DNA of 64,000 nucleotides from Methanobacteriaceae archaeon (GTDB lineage: Archaea; Methanobacteriota; Methanobacteria; Methanobacteriales; Methanobacteriaceae). A program made the translations under genes and the position numbers. The stretch is from assembly GCA_027318585.1 (NCBI GenBank), contig DAHVOW010000002.1, positions 1 through 64,000 of the forward strand. Direction: 5' to 3'. The notes under the pieces are model-generated. The model was not told the DNA's origin. It was given only the letters and a program-made list of their open reading frames with translations, and made no database searches. Position 1 is the first letter of the stretch, and each line of letters opens with the position of its first letter. Below, piece after piece: positions 48,315 to 57,655 of the stretch.

Positions 48315-49025
48315 TTGAAAAAATATTTTTTAGCCATCATACTGCTGTGTGTAGTGGTGGCCGCGTCAGGTTGTTCCATGCAGGGTACTGGATCAGGGAA
48401 AGTGGTCAACCAGACAAAAAGTGTTAGTGGAGTAAATCAGGTGTCTTTGGACGGAATTGGTACTTTAATCATACAACAAGGTGACCAGGAATCCTTAACC
48501 ATTGAAGCCGAAGACAATATCATACCTCATATACAGAGCAATGTGAACAGCAACCAATTGGAAATCAGATATGATACCAACACGCCTACTCCGACTAAAA
48601 CCGTGAAGTACCACTTAACCCTAAAGGACCTGAATAGCATCTCTCTATCTGGAGCTGGAAAGTTAGAATCCCTGGGACTTAAAACCAGTAGTCTGACCTT
48701 ATCTATTAATGGGGCGGGTGAAGGTAACATGAGTGGTTTGGATCTTGGCAAATTGACCGTGAACATATCTGGAGCCGGTAAAGTGGTCATGGCCGGGAAA
48801 ACCACTGAACAAACTGTTACCATATCTGGAGCAGGAGAATACTTTGCCAGGGAGCTTCAAAGTAAAACCGCCACCATGACCATAAACGGAGCCGGTAAAG
48901 GAACTTTGAATGTCAGCGGAGTCTTAAACGCAATTATCAATGGTGGAGGGGAAATCAACTACCTTGGCAATCCTCAATTAAACCAGCAGATTAATGGGGC
49001 AGGCAGCATAAAACAGGTTGCCTAA
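48315..49025 (+). CDS. Lipoprotein with GIN-type (DUF2807) beta-repeat domain
   Basis: A 236-aa surface protein. The signal peptide ends in the lipobox-like ASGC, with Cys20 as the likely lipid-anchored residue. The remainder is a right-handed beta-roll built from short repeats, each with a (S/N)GAG(K/E) turn: GAGKLES, NGAGEGN, SGAGKVV, SGAGEYF, NGAGKGT, NGGGEIN, NGAGSIK. This matches the DUF2807/GIN head family. Function unknown, maybe adhesion or sensing. The TTG start lies behind AGGGGGG. Confidence 0.85.
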   Translation: MKKYFLAIILLCVVVAASGCSMQGTGSGKVVNQTKSVSGVNQVSLDGIGTLIIQQGDQESLTIEAEDNIIPHIQSNVNSNQLEIRYDTNTPTPTKTVKYHLTLKDLNSISLSGAGKLESLGLKTSSLTLSINGAGEGNMSGLDLGKLTVNISGAGKVVMAGKTTEQTVTISGAGEYFARELQSKTATMTINGAGKGTLNVSGVLNAIINGGGEINYLGNPQLNQQINGAGSIKQVA

Positions 49026-49125
49026 AATCCCTATTTTTATTTTTTTAAAAAAAAAACGTTATTTCTTAAGAAAAAAAAAGTTGAGTCATAAATTTTTTAA
49101 ATATAAAAAAAAGTTAAATTTGGAT

Positions 49126-50088
<963 letters not shown>

Positions 50089-50214
50089 TTGTTCACCTCT
50101 AAATGAAAGTTATAATCACCTTATTCTCATTCATCCCAGCTAATTTTTAAGTTTTTTTATTTTTTTACGCAGAAAATAATAAATTTTACACTATTTAAGG
50201 CCTTTTTATACCCA

Positions 50215-50832
50215 TTAGACCATTTTTGCTTCTTCAAAGTTAACTTCGTAAATGTGGGCACTGATTGAATGGATGGTTAAGGTTCCTACATCCACCCCCA
50301 CCTTTTCAGCAACGTAGCTAGCCAGATGGGTTAATCCCACTGCATTAGGAAACCAAGCTCCGTATATATCGTGAGAACGCCATAATCCTGTTGTTTGGAG
50401 TTTCCCATCCCTAATTTTGAAGTCCACAATGATCATACATGGTACCTCTTCACTCTGAGTGTCAGTGGGAGGATCCCATGTTATGGATATGGCTCTACGT
50501 GATTCATTGCAATTTTTTAGACGATTTATAGCCTCCTGTATCTGATCAATACCCTGAAAGTGTTTTCGAAGTCGGTTCCCATAGGTGTATATGAACCCCT
50601 GTTGATCATCCGATAAAAACTGTTCAGCATATTTCTCCAGCTTTTCCCCACGCCAGAAGTAACCTTCAGGTATCTCTAATTCAAGGGGCTTCTGGACACT
50701 TACCATGGTGTTTAACAGTTCCAATGTCAAGGAACCCCTTTCATCATTGATTTCTACTCCATTAGTTATTATTCTCTTAACCAGGCTCTCCCAACCCGAT
50801 TTTATGGTGGGAGCTCTTATTAGGATAGCCAT
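50215..50832 (-). CDS. thyA: Thymidylate synthase, archaeal type
   Basis: Makes dTMP from dUMP. The 205-aa protein is of the methanogen group, shorter than bacterial ThyA: RAPTIKSGWESLVKRII at the start, GNRLRKHFQGIDQI, a catalytic Cys in EVPCMIIVDFK, and GLWRSHDIYGAWFPNAVGLTHL with the His/Asn substrate site. The carbon donor is likely a tetrahydromethanopterin compound. The start at 50832 follows GGAGG. It overlaps the methionine synthase gene by 13 bp. Confidence 0.93.
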   Translation of the reverse strand: MAILIRAPTIKSGWESLVKRIITNGVEINDERGSLTLELLNTMVSVQKPLELEIPEGYFWRGEKLEKYAEQFLSDDQQGFIYTYGNRLRKHFQGIDQIQEAINRLKNCNESRRAISITWDPPTDTQSEEVPCMIIVDFKIRDGKLQTTGLWRSHDIYGAWFPNAVGLTHLASYVAEKVGVDVGTLTIHSISAHIYEVNFEEAKMV

Positions 50833-51797
50833 TTTACTGCCTCCGTCATATTTTCCAGTTTCTGCTTTGCCGTCTCCCGATTGAGCATTCTCATACCACA
50901 ATCAGGGTCTATTATCATTTTTTTGTCTCCAATTGAATGTATACCCTTGATAATTAGATTATGAATTTCTTCGGGGCTTTCTACTTGTTTGGTCTTGGTA
51001 TCAATACAACCGAATCCTATTTTCTTTCTCCCCAGGTCTGCATCTTCCAGGAGTGAAATATTTTTAGAATTTCCAGCAAATTCAAAATCTAAAATATCCA
51101 CAGGAAATTTAAGTAATTCAGAAAATACGTTGGTTAAGTCACCGCACACATGCATGGCCAGGGGTATCTCCAGTTCTTTACCAAGTATTTCCAGGGCCTG
51201 GTAGGCAGTGCTCAGATCAGCCATTCCAGTGGATAGGAAAGGTTCATCTATCTGAATATAGGCTGCTCCTGCCTTTTGCAGATCCAGAGCTTCCTTTTTC
51301 AGGGCCACTGCCATATCCAATATAGCCCGAGATCGATCTTCCAGACGATAAAAGCCCTCTATTCGGGAAGACAAAACCATGGTGGTGGGTCCGGTTATGA
51401 TCCCCTTAGCTCCATAAACTTCTTTTGAAAATTCATTTCCAGTAAAGATGTTGGTAGCTTTTTTAAAACTAGGTTCAATTCTATTAGCAATTTGTAGAGC
51501 CTTCTTCAAATCTGATGCACCGATAGAATTTATGGCCGGATTTATTTTTCCAGTTATCCAGGAACTACCTTCCTTATATTCTACTCCCGGGATGGATCGG
51601 GCGAAAAGTTCGATCATGCTTCCCCGCACCTGACCATCCGAGATCAAGTTTACTCCTGCTTTAACCTGATCTTGAACTGCTATTTCCAATGCACGATGAT
51701 AAGGATCATAAGAACCAAAAAAACTGGATAATTTTTGATCCCAGGACGATGGAGAGTGCGGATCTGCCGGATAACTCCCAACCACAGTAGTTAACAT
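50820..51797 (-). CDS. Methionine synthase, archaeal core MetE
   Basis: A 325-aa cobalamin-independent type protein that lacks the N-terminal half of bacterial MetE. TTVVGSYPADP is the N-terminal motif; zinc ligands lie in MHVCGDLTNV (His, Cys) and IDPDCGMRML (Cys). Archaeal core MetE takes the methyl group from a corrinoid protein or methylcobalamin rather than methyl-folate, according to work on the Methanothermobacter enzyme. It is co-transcribed with thyA, linking two C1-dependent reactions. Confidence 0.93.
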   Translation of the reverse strand: MLTTVVGSYPADPHSPSSWDQKLSSFFGSYDPYHRALEIAVQDQVKAGVNLISDGQVRGSMIELFARSIPGVEYKEGSSWITGKINPAINSIGASDLKKALQIANRIEPSFKKATNIFTGNEFSKEVYGAKGIITGPTTMVLSSRIEGFYRLEDRSRAILDMAVALKKEALDLQKAGAAYIQIDEPFLSTGMADLSTAYQALEILGKELEIPLAMHVCGDLTNVFSELLKFPVDILDFEFAGNSKNISLLEDADLGRKKIGFGCIDTKTKQVESPEEIHNLIIKGIHSIGDKKMIIDPDCGMRMLNRETAKQKLENMTEAVKWLS

Positions 51798-51960
51798 GAT
51801 ATCTCCTTAATGAATACTTAAGATAACATCCTATAAAAAATTAATTAAAGGTGATTTTTTGAGCACTTTAGTTATAAAATGCATGAGAAAACTACAATAT
51901 CAAAAAAACTTTATATATTGATTCTAAAAATAAAAATAACAACTAATACCACAATAAGGG

Positions 51961-52263
51961 TTATATGGACTTGGTTTCTAGTATTTCAATTTCTTCTTCA
52001 GGTACTGGTATCTCCACCACTGCAGTTCCATAGCAGGGCTTGGTGTAGGGTAACATTATGGTTTTATTTTCATCATCTACCCCAATAGGGACCGGTGGAA
52101 TCCCTATTATCCTGGCTCCTACTATCTTGGCACCAGCTGGTACATGGACCACCCTTTTAGCATTTTTTTCTATGAAATTGGCACAGTCCTTAAATCCAGC
52201 ACGGTTAAGATGAATAGTATAGTCTTCAGACTCTCGCAGATAGGTGTCCAGACAAAACATCAC
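51961..52263 (-). CDS. DUF1894 family protein
   Basis: A 100-aa conserved methanogen protein, with CLDTYLRESEDYTIHLNRAGFKDCANFIEKNA and GARIIGIPPVPIGVDDENKTIMLPYTKPCYGT. Two Cys residues are within conserved blocks. Its role is unknown. It overlaps the DUF1890 gene by 4 bp (ATGA), so the two proteins very probably act together. Both are limited largely to methanogens as I recall. Confidence 0.9.
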   Translation of the reverse strand: MMFCLDTYLRESEDYTIHLNRAGFKDCANFIEKNAKRVVHVPAGAKIVGARIIGIPPVPIGVDDENKTIMLPYTKPCYGTAVVEIPVPEEEIEILETKSI

Positions 52264-52724
52264 ATTGCCTCCAGTGGTTTTAAAGCCCGATCCAAACGGA
52301 CCCTGATGGGCGTGGGGTTGTGGTATGCGCGGGCAGATACTATTTCAGCATCGGTACTATCTTTTATGGTTTCTTCAAAGGCTTCCAGTTTTTCAGCATC
52401 AGGATGGAATACCAGAGCTAGGCTCTTAGTATTAAGTATATGATAAAATGTAACAAAATATGAAACCGCAGCATCTTTATGTGCAAACCCAATTAATAAT
52501 TGATAGTCTCCCTCTTTAATGGTGTCCAGGCAAGATTCTAAATCAATTTTGTTTTTAATGTAGTATCCTTCAGGATCTGAAACCTCCAGGAGCTTCATGG
52601 CCGAGGGAGTGCTTGCCAGTGTTACATCAAAACCCATTTTATCAAGTTTATTCGCTGCATATATCGCTAAAGGAGTTTGAGAAGGGGATTCGGGACATCC
52701 CAACAGTAATAATGCCTTTTTCAT
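52260..52724 (-). CDS. DUF1890 family protein
   Basis: A 154-aa conserved methanogen protein with a flavodoxin-like alternating pattern: KKALLLLGCPESPSQTPLAIYAANKLDKMGF, with Cys10 in the first loop, then DYQLLIGFAHKDAAVSYFVTFYHI and LALVFHPDAEKLEAFE. No catalytic motif is recognised. It sits between a membrane protein and DUF1894 in a probable three-gene unit. Confidence 0.9.
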   Translation of the reverse strand: MKKALLLLGCPESPSQTPLAIYAANKLDKMGFDVTLASTPSAMKLLEVSDPEGYYIKNKIDLESCLDTIKEGDYQLLIGFAHKDAAVSYFVTFYHILNTKSLALVFHPDAEKLEAFEETIKDSTDAEIVSARAYHNPTPIRVRLDRALKPLEAM

Positions 52725-52747
52725 GTGTTTCTCCTATCAGTTTCATT

Positions 52748-53830
52748 CTATTTATTTTTTATGAAAATTAAATGCCCCACCACCAGGGCACTTAAGACTA
52801 AAAAGGTTAGCATGGCGGTTCCGTTTATAGAACGATTCATAATAAACAATCCCACCAGGGCCTGGGCAATGAAGGCCGATAGAGAACCGATCAGAAGTGC
52901 CTCTCGTCCGAGACAATTTTTATCACCATTTTCTCTCCGGGTACGGTAAGTTCGTAGCATCATAGTTCCTGCCAACACCACTCCAGCGCACCACAGGAGC
53001 AGGAATAACAGGGTCAAATAACCAAAGTCAAAGGTCACCCCAAATATTCCCGGTAGCATGTAGTCAATGATATCCTTCTTGGAAACCAGGATTCCGAAAA
53101 ATAAAGGGAAAGGTAAACCAAAAAGTGTTATTAGGGATATTGGTAAAGACATGTAACCATCGGACCCCCCCAGACATGTATCTCCCCAGTAACAGGAGCT
53201 TAATTGGTGACCAGTTAGGGTAGCGTTTTCTATAACCATTTTTACGCTGGGCAAAGCATAGGTCTCGATACGCGTCAGACGAAGCAAAGGGCTTAATATG
53301 CTCATATCCAACACCCGGGATAGGATCTCCAGGGACCCGAATCCTGCTATCACAACTGCAACCACCATTATTATCCTCCTTAGGGTGAATACAGACTTTT
53401 GTCGAAAGGATTTGGATATTAAAAAAAATCCTAACAATAACCCTAAAATCCACAAAATTAGAAAAGAACGGTGCATTAAACCCCCAGCTATTGTTATTAT
53501 AACTAAAAGTAATAACACATAATTTCTTAAAGACTTAATATTGATACCTGTCTCTTTCATCAATTGAATAGCTGCCAGAGCAGTTACTATGGCTAAAAGA
53601 GCTAAAGATCCAAAGGGATGCGTGAATTCAGAATGACCAAATCCAGGTAAGAATAAAAACAACGCATCAAAACCAAAAAGAGCAGTAAAGCCCGTGCCCA
53701 CAATAAGGGCCCCTAACATGACCAGGCTCAGTGAGAGTGGGGCTAAGTTTAGGAGGAATATCACTCCAATTTGCAGCATTATAGCCACTTCAAAAATGTA
53801 TTGCAGATGATTTTCAGCGATTAATGCCAT
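52748..53830 (-). CDS. Polytopic membrane protein of unknown function
   Basis: A 360-aa protein with about ten membrane helices. A large loop at about 185-235 contains two Cys in CYWGDTCLGGSDGY that could form a disulfide outside the cell, and motifs ATLTGHQLSS and SEFTHPFGSLALLA stand out. It looks like a polysaccharide ligase or polymerase-type (Wzy-like) layout, but that is only a shape impression. ATG 53830 follows GGAGAA; an in-frame start at 53848 has none. It lies 23 bp upstream of DUF1890. Confidence 0.75.
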   Translation of the reverse strand: MALIAENHLQYIFEVAIMLQIGVIFLLNLAPLSLSLVMLGALIVGTGFTALFGFDALFLFLPGFGHSEFTHPFGSLALLAIVTALAAIQLMKETGINIKSLRNYVLLLLVIITIAGGLMHRSFLILWILGLLLGFFLISKSFRQKSVFTLRRIIMVVAVVIAGFGSLEILSRVLDMSILSPLLRLTRIETYALPSVKMVIENATLTGHQLSSCYWGDTCLGGSDGYMSLPISLITLFGLPFPLFFGILVSKKDIIDYMLPGIFGVTFDFGYLTLLFLLLWCAGVVLAGTMMLRTYRTRRENGDKNCLGREALLIGSLSAFIAQALVGLFIMNRSINGTAMLTFLVLSALVVGHLIFIKNK

Positions 53831-54062
53831 TAATATTCTCCAAATCAATATTTTAGTCCTTTAAAGAACAAGATTAACTTTAAATTAGGTTTAAAAAAAT
53901 TTTATATCTCTATTTGATAATTAACAGTTTAAAATCCAGATTTTCTTTGATGTTAAGAAAGGCCTTTTTATGCCTGACCTTTTTATAATGGTTCAGAGCT
54001 AGTTATTAATAGGTACCTACTTAAAAGCTTTTGGAGATATCGGAGTAGACATTAACATTAAG

Positions 54063-54070
54063 TTTAAATA
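54063..54070 (+). promoter_or_regulatory. TATA box of tRNA-Ala
   Basis: TTTAAATA ends 23 bp upstream of the tRNA start, the right distance for transcription starting a few bases before the mature 5' end. Confidence 0.6.
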
Positions 54071-54093
54071 CCACTAAGTCCTATGTGCTATAA

Positions 54094-54166
<73 letters not shown>

Positions 54167-54291
54167 CTCCCCATAACTCTTTTTGATTGAAATAAATAAT
54201 AAAAAATATACCTTCATTATACTACGATAGAATTAGTTTATCTAATTTCTAGATCTATATTTCTAGATTTAAAAAATCTATATTTAAAAAA

Positions 54292-55326
54292 TTAATTTTC
54301 ATTAATGTAAGGGGCCTGGTAGATATTCTGCAGAAGTATCTGGAATAGGTCATCATTTTCTATTTTCAGCTCTTTCTTATCCCCTAAAATCTGTTTCCGG
54401 GAGATTTCCACAATTTCATCCAAGTCGGTAGAACGCTGCATCAGACCTTTTTTAATATAATAATTATCCACCGCCAGTAATTTACCAGGATAACAGGATA
54501 CTACCGGAGTACCCAGGAGAGCAGCCTCCCGGTTCATAGTACCTCCAGCTCCAATTACCAAATCACAAGATTTCATCAAACTAAAGGTGTCTACCGGAGG
54601 ATTTATTATGATAACCTTACCATCCTCTTCGAATATTTCTTCCTGCTCCCGGAAACGGGGAATGACCAATATATTAGCGTGACCCTCCAGGGCCTCGACA
54701 ATTGGAGATAATACAGACTTACGGCAGTCAGCCTGGAGATAAGACGCTAATGCTGGTTCAGGTCGCATAAGAATTGTTTTATCCTTTTCCAGATCAAGAT
54801 CCAGTTCCTGGAAAATTTCGGGATTGTAATTGAAATCCTGAAGGTGATTTAGTTCGCAGGTGCCATTGAAACGTATCAAACTGTTGGGATCAGCCCCACA
54901 TTCCAACACTCTCCACACGTCAATAGCTTGGGGGAGTACAATGCGATTACATAGGGGTAAAGTAAGTTTATTAGCAGCCAACGCATGTTCATTATCCAGT
55001 ACGTACACACTGGGGATTCCTAATCCAAAAGAAATCCTGGGAAGTTCAATGGAATGTTTAGAAACTGCCACATCAGGTTTTTCTCTGGCGATTAGTTTGG
55101 AAAGTTCAAAAACACGACTGGTACTACGAAGCAGTTTATCCTCCAATGTAGCACCATGTTTTCCTACCAGAGTATATTCTATTTCAAAAAGGTCCAGAAG
55201 ACGGTGCACATCCCCGAACTTACGTGCGGTGATGAAAACCTCCTCCCCTTCCTTTTCAAGGTACTCTATAATGCTTTTGAAGAACCTCACATGGGGGGCA
55301 TTTACAATATCAATCCAGACTTTCAA
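54292..55326 (-). CDS. DUF354 family protein (glycosyltransferase-like)
   Basis: A 344-aa protein with a GT-B-like two-domain layout: KVWIDIVNAPHVRFFKSIIEYL at the N-terminus and a UDP-sugar-type segment DLVIGAGGTMNREAALLGTPVVSCYPGK near residues 255-285. DUF354 proteins resemble UDP-GlcNAc 2-epimerase and MurG. A role in surface glycan building is likely, but no donor or acceptor is known. It is monocistronic, downstream of tRNA-Ala on the other strand. Confidence 0.9.
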   Translation of the reverse strand: MKVWIDIVNAPHVRFFKSIIEYLEKEGEEVFITARKFGDVHRLLDLFEIEYTLVGKHGATLEDKLLRSTSRVFELSKLIAREKPDVAVSKHSIELPRISFGLGIPSVYVLDNEHALAANKLTLPLCNRIVLPQAIDVWRVLECGADPNSLIRFNGTCELNHLQDFNYNPEIFQELDLDLEKDKTILMRPEPALASYLQADCRKSVLSPIVEALEGHANILVIPRFREQEEIFEEDGKVIIINPPVDTFSLMKSCDLVIGAGGTMNREAALLGTPVVSCYPGKLLAVDNYYIKKGLMQRSTDLDEIVEISRKQILGDKKELKIENDDLFQILLQNIYQAPYINEN

Positions 55327-55454
55327 TCCATCACCCGTTTCGATATTTAGATTTTATTTAATTCTAAGATCTTAATAGAAAACCACTCTCAAGAGAACAA
55401 TATATTACGTGATTTGAGCTTGAAATGATTCAACCATAAGGTAGAACAATAATT

Positions 55455-56105
55455 TTACGACATGTAAGACTCTATAGCGGCCAGTATCTCATCCAAGCCT
55501 TTTCCAGTTTTTAAACTGCTGGTTATCACCTGCACGTCAGGGTTTAGTTTTTTAACATCATCCACCATCTTTTCCACACTGGCCCCTACAGCATCGGCTA
55601 TGTCAATTTTATTTATTACCACCAGGTCAGCATCCTGGAATATTAAGGGATGTTTTTCCACAGTATCGTCTCCTTCGCTGACGCTGATGACCACCATGCG
55701 CAGGTGGGAACCGAGATCAAAATCCACTGGACAGATGAGGTTTCCGACATTTTCAATGAATAATAGATCGATATTTTCCAAAGGCAGTTCTTCAAGGGCA
55801 TGTTTAACCAAGTGAGCATCCAAATGGCACTCTTTCCCCGTGTTTAAGCCCACTACCGGCACATGATGTGATTCAAACCGCCCGGCATCGTACTTACTAA
55901 TGACGTCACCGGCAATAACTCCAACTTTATGCTCTAAATGATCAATTAAAGTTTCAATCAGGGATGTTTTTCCGGATCCTATGGCTCCCAGGACATCCAC
56001 AGAAAAAACTCCATTTTGATCCATTATTCTCTGATTTCTACGGGCCAATTTTCGATTGGCCACCATTATATCGTGTTGAATCTCCACATCGGCGATTTTA
56101 TGCAT
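55455..56105 (-). CDS. hypB: Hydrogenase nickel incorporation GTPase HypB
   Basis: Delivers nickel to [NiFe]-hydrogenases in a GTP-dependent step with HypA. About 216 aa: a P-loop GAIGSGKTSL, a metal-binding loop with KECHLDAHLVKHAL, NVGNLICPVDFDLG, and the base-recognition NKID. No long His-rich N-terminus is present, so storage of nickel is unlikely. The start overlaps the hypA stop; ATG 56105 or 56111 are possible. Confidence 0.95.
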   Translation of the reverse strand: MHKIADVEIQHDIMVANRKLARRNQRIMDQNGVFSVDVLGAIGSGKTSLIETLIDHLEHKVGVIAGDVISKYDAGRFESHHVPVVGLNTGKECHLDAHLVKHALEELPLENIDLLFIENVGNLICPVDFDLGSHLRMVVISVSEGDDTVEKHPLIFQDADLVVINKIDIADAVGASVEKMVDDVKKLNPDVQVITSSLKTGKGLDEILAAIESYMS

Positions 56106-56478
56106 CCTCATCAACCTTCTCTATTCTAATATTTTTGACGTTACATTCACGTCCCTTGGTAATTTCCAAGTTTCTACCCCCACATTCCGGGCAGACAACT
56201 ATGGTCAAATAATGATCGGAACCTTCAGTATTTGCTTCTCCCTTAAAATCACAGGATTGGCACTTTATCTCCACTGGAATTTCTTCAATGAGTATCTCAG
56301 AATTCTCAAGGAGGGTACCTTCAATTATAACATCCAATAAAAACTTTAACTGTTCCGAATTGAGCATGGTGAGTTGTCCAATCTCAATAGTTACTTCTAG
56401 TACATCTTGAGCGTTATTTTTCTCAGCTGCGTCCATTACGGTGTCCACGATGGCCTGTGCCATGGAAAGTTCGTGCAT
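56098..56478 (-). CDS. hypA: Hydrogenase nickel chaperone HypA
   Basis: A small metallochaperone, 126 aa. MHELS at the N-terminus provides His2 for nickel. The zinc site has CQSC and CPEC. It overlaps hypB, so the two are made together. hypE lies 29 kb away in the window. Confidence 0.96.
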   Translation of the reverse strand: MHELSMAQAIVDTVMDAAEKNNAQDVLEVTIEIGQLTMLNSEQLKFLLDVIIEGTLLENSEILIEEIPVEIKCQSCDFKGEANTEGSDHYLTIVVCPECGGRNLEITKGRECNVKNIRIEKVDEDA

Positions 56479-56688
56479 AGCTTTACCTCTATTTTAGTAC
56501 TAACTTAATCTTCTTGGTTTAAAGACTTACTATGGTTTAAAGAGAGCTTATTAATAAAGTTAACAAATAGTTGAAATATGATGTTTTATCATCTCTTGAT
56601 GACCTCAGTGGTTTTAATTAAGGACCATGAATAACTTATAAGATTAGTGAACTCGTATGATGATAGTCAAAAAGAGAAGGTGGTTTTA

Positions 56689-57549
56689 TTGATCATAGGC
56701 GGATCTGCTTCACAGAAACTGGCGGCCCAAATTGCAAAAAAGATGGGAGAACCCCTCTGCCCACTGGAAACACGTAAATTTCCAGATGGTGAACGCTATA
56801 TACGCATTAAAGGGAAAATGGAAAACACCGTAACTGTGGTGCAGTCTACCGGTTACCCCCAGGATGAAAACCTCATGGAACTTTTTTTAATTCTTAAAAC
56901 ACTCCAGAGCATGAATGTACAAAATATAAGGGTTGTTATTCCTTATTTTGGTTATGGGAGGCAGGAAAGAAGTTTTAATGCCGGTGAAGCTGTTTCTGCA
57001 TCGGTGATTGCTGATTTAATTGAATTCTCCGGGGTGTGTGAGGTATTCTGCATAAACCTCCATGAAGAAAACATATGCAACCTCTTCAACGTGCCAACTC
57101 ACAACTTGTCAGCCATGCCTGCCATTGCGGAATATTTAAACAGATGTATGGATAAACCACTACTCCTGGCACCGGATCATGGAGCAATCAATTTTGCCAT
57201 GGAAATTGCTGATATATTAGGTTGTGAATGCGACTATCTCGAAAAAAAACGCATCTCACCAGATTTAGTAGAAACTAAAACCAAAAACCTGAATGTACAG
57301 GGAAGGGACGTGGTTATAATTGATGACATCATCAGCACCGGTGGGACCATAGTCAACGCTATTAAAATGCTAAAAGAGCATGGTGCAGCCCGTATAACGG
57401 TTAGCTGTGTGCATCCTGTGCTGGTGGATGATGCTCTCTTAAAAATCTTTGCTGCTGGTGCAGATGAGGTAATTGGTACCGATACCCTAAAGTCGGAGGT
57501 TAGCGTAGTTTCAGTGGCGGGATTGGTGGCGAATTCATTAAAAAGTTAA
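56689..57549 (+). CDS. prs: Ribose-phosphate pyrophosphokinase
   Basis: Makes PRPP from ribose-5-phosphate and ATP for purine, pyrimidine, His and methanopterin synthesis. The 286-aa protein begins (M)IIGGSASQKLAA from a TTG at 56689, 4 nt after GGTGGT; the GTG at 56647 would add 14 unconserved residues. It has RKFPDGERYIRI, YFGYGRQERSF, and the PRPP loop VVIIDDIISTGGTI. Archaeal class, with a short C-terminus. Confidence 0.95.
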   Translation: MIIGGSASQKLAAQIAKKMGEPLCPLETRKFPDGERYIRIKGKMENTVTVVQSTGYPQDENLMELFLILKTLQSMNVQNIRVVIPYFGYGRQERSFNAGEAVSASVIADLIEFSGVCEVFCINLHEENICNLFNVPTHNLSAMPAIAEYLNRCMDKPLLLAPDHGAINFAMEIADILGCECDYLEKKRISPDLVETKTKNLNVQGRDVVIIDDIISTGGTIVNAIKMLKEHGAARITVSCVHPVLVDDALLKIFAAGADEVIGTDTLKSEVSVVSVAGLVANSLKS

Positions 57550-57655
57550 AATAATCCTAGGAGCGGATAACTATTAACAATTTATATTAATTAACCTGCG
57601 AAAAACCCCGATAACACCATTTAGCAAGCCATCAATTAAATCAGCTCTAATTGGA

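Noticed and set aside
54860..55375. 171-codon plus-strand frame opposite DUF354
   Set aside because: Antisense to a conserved gene, no ribosome binding site, no domain.
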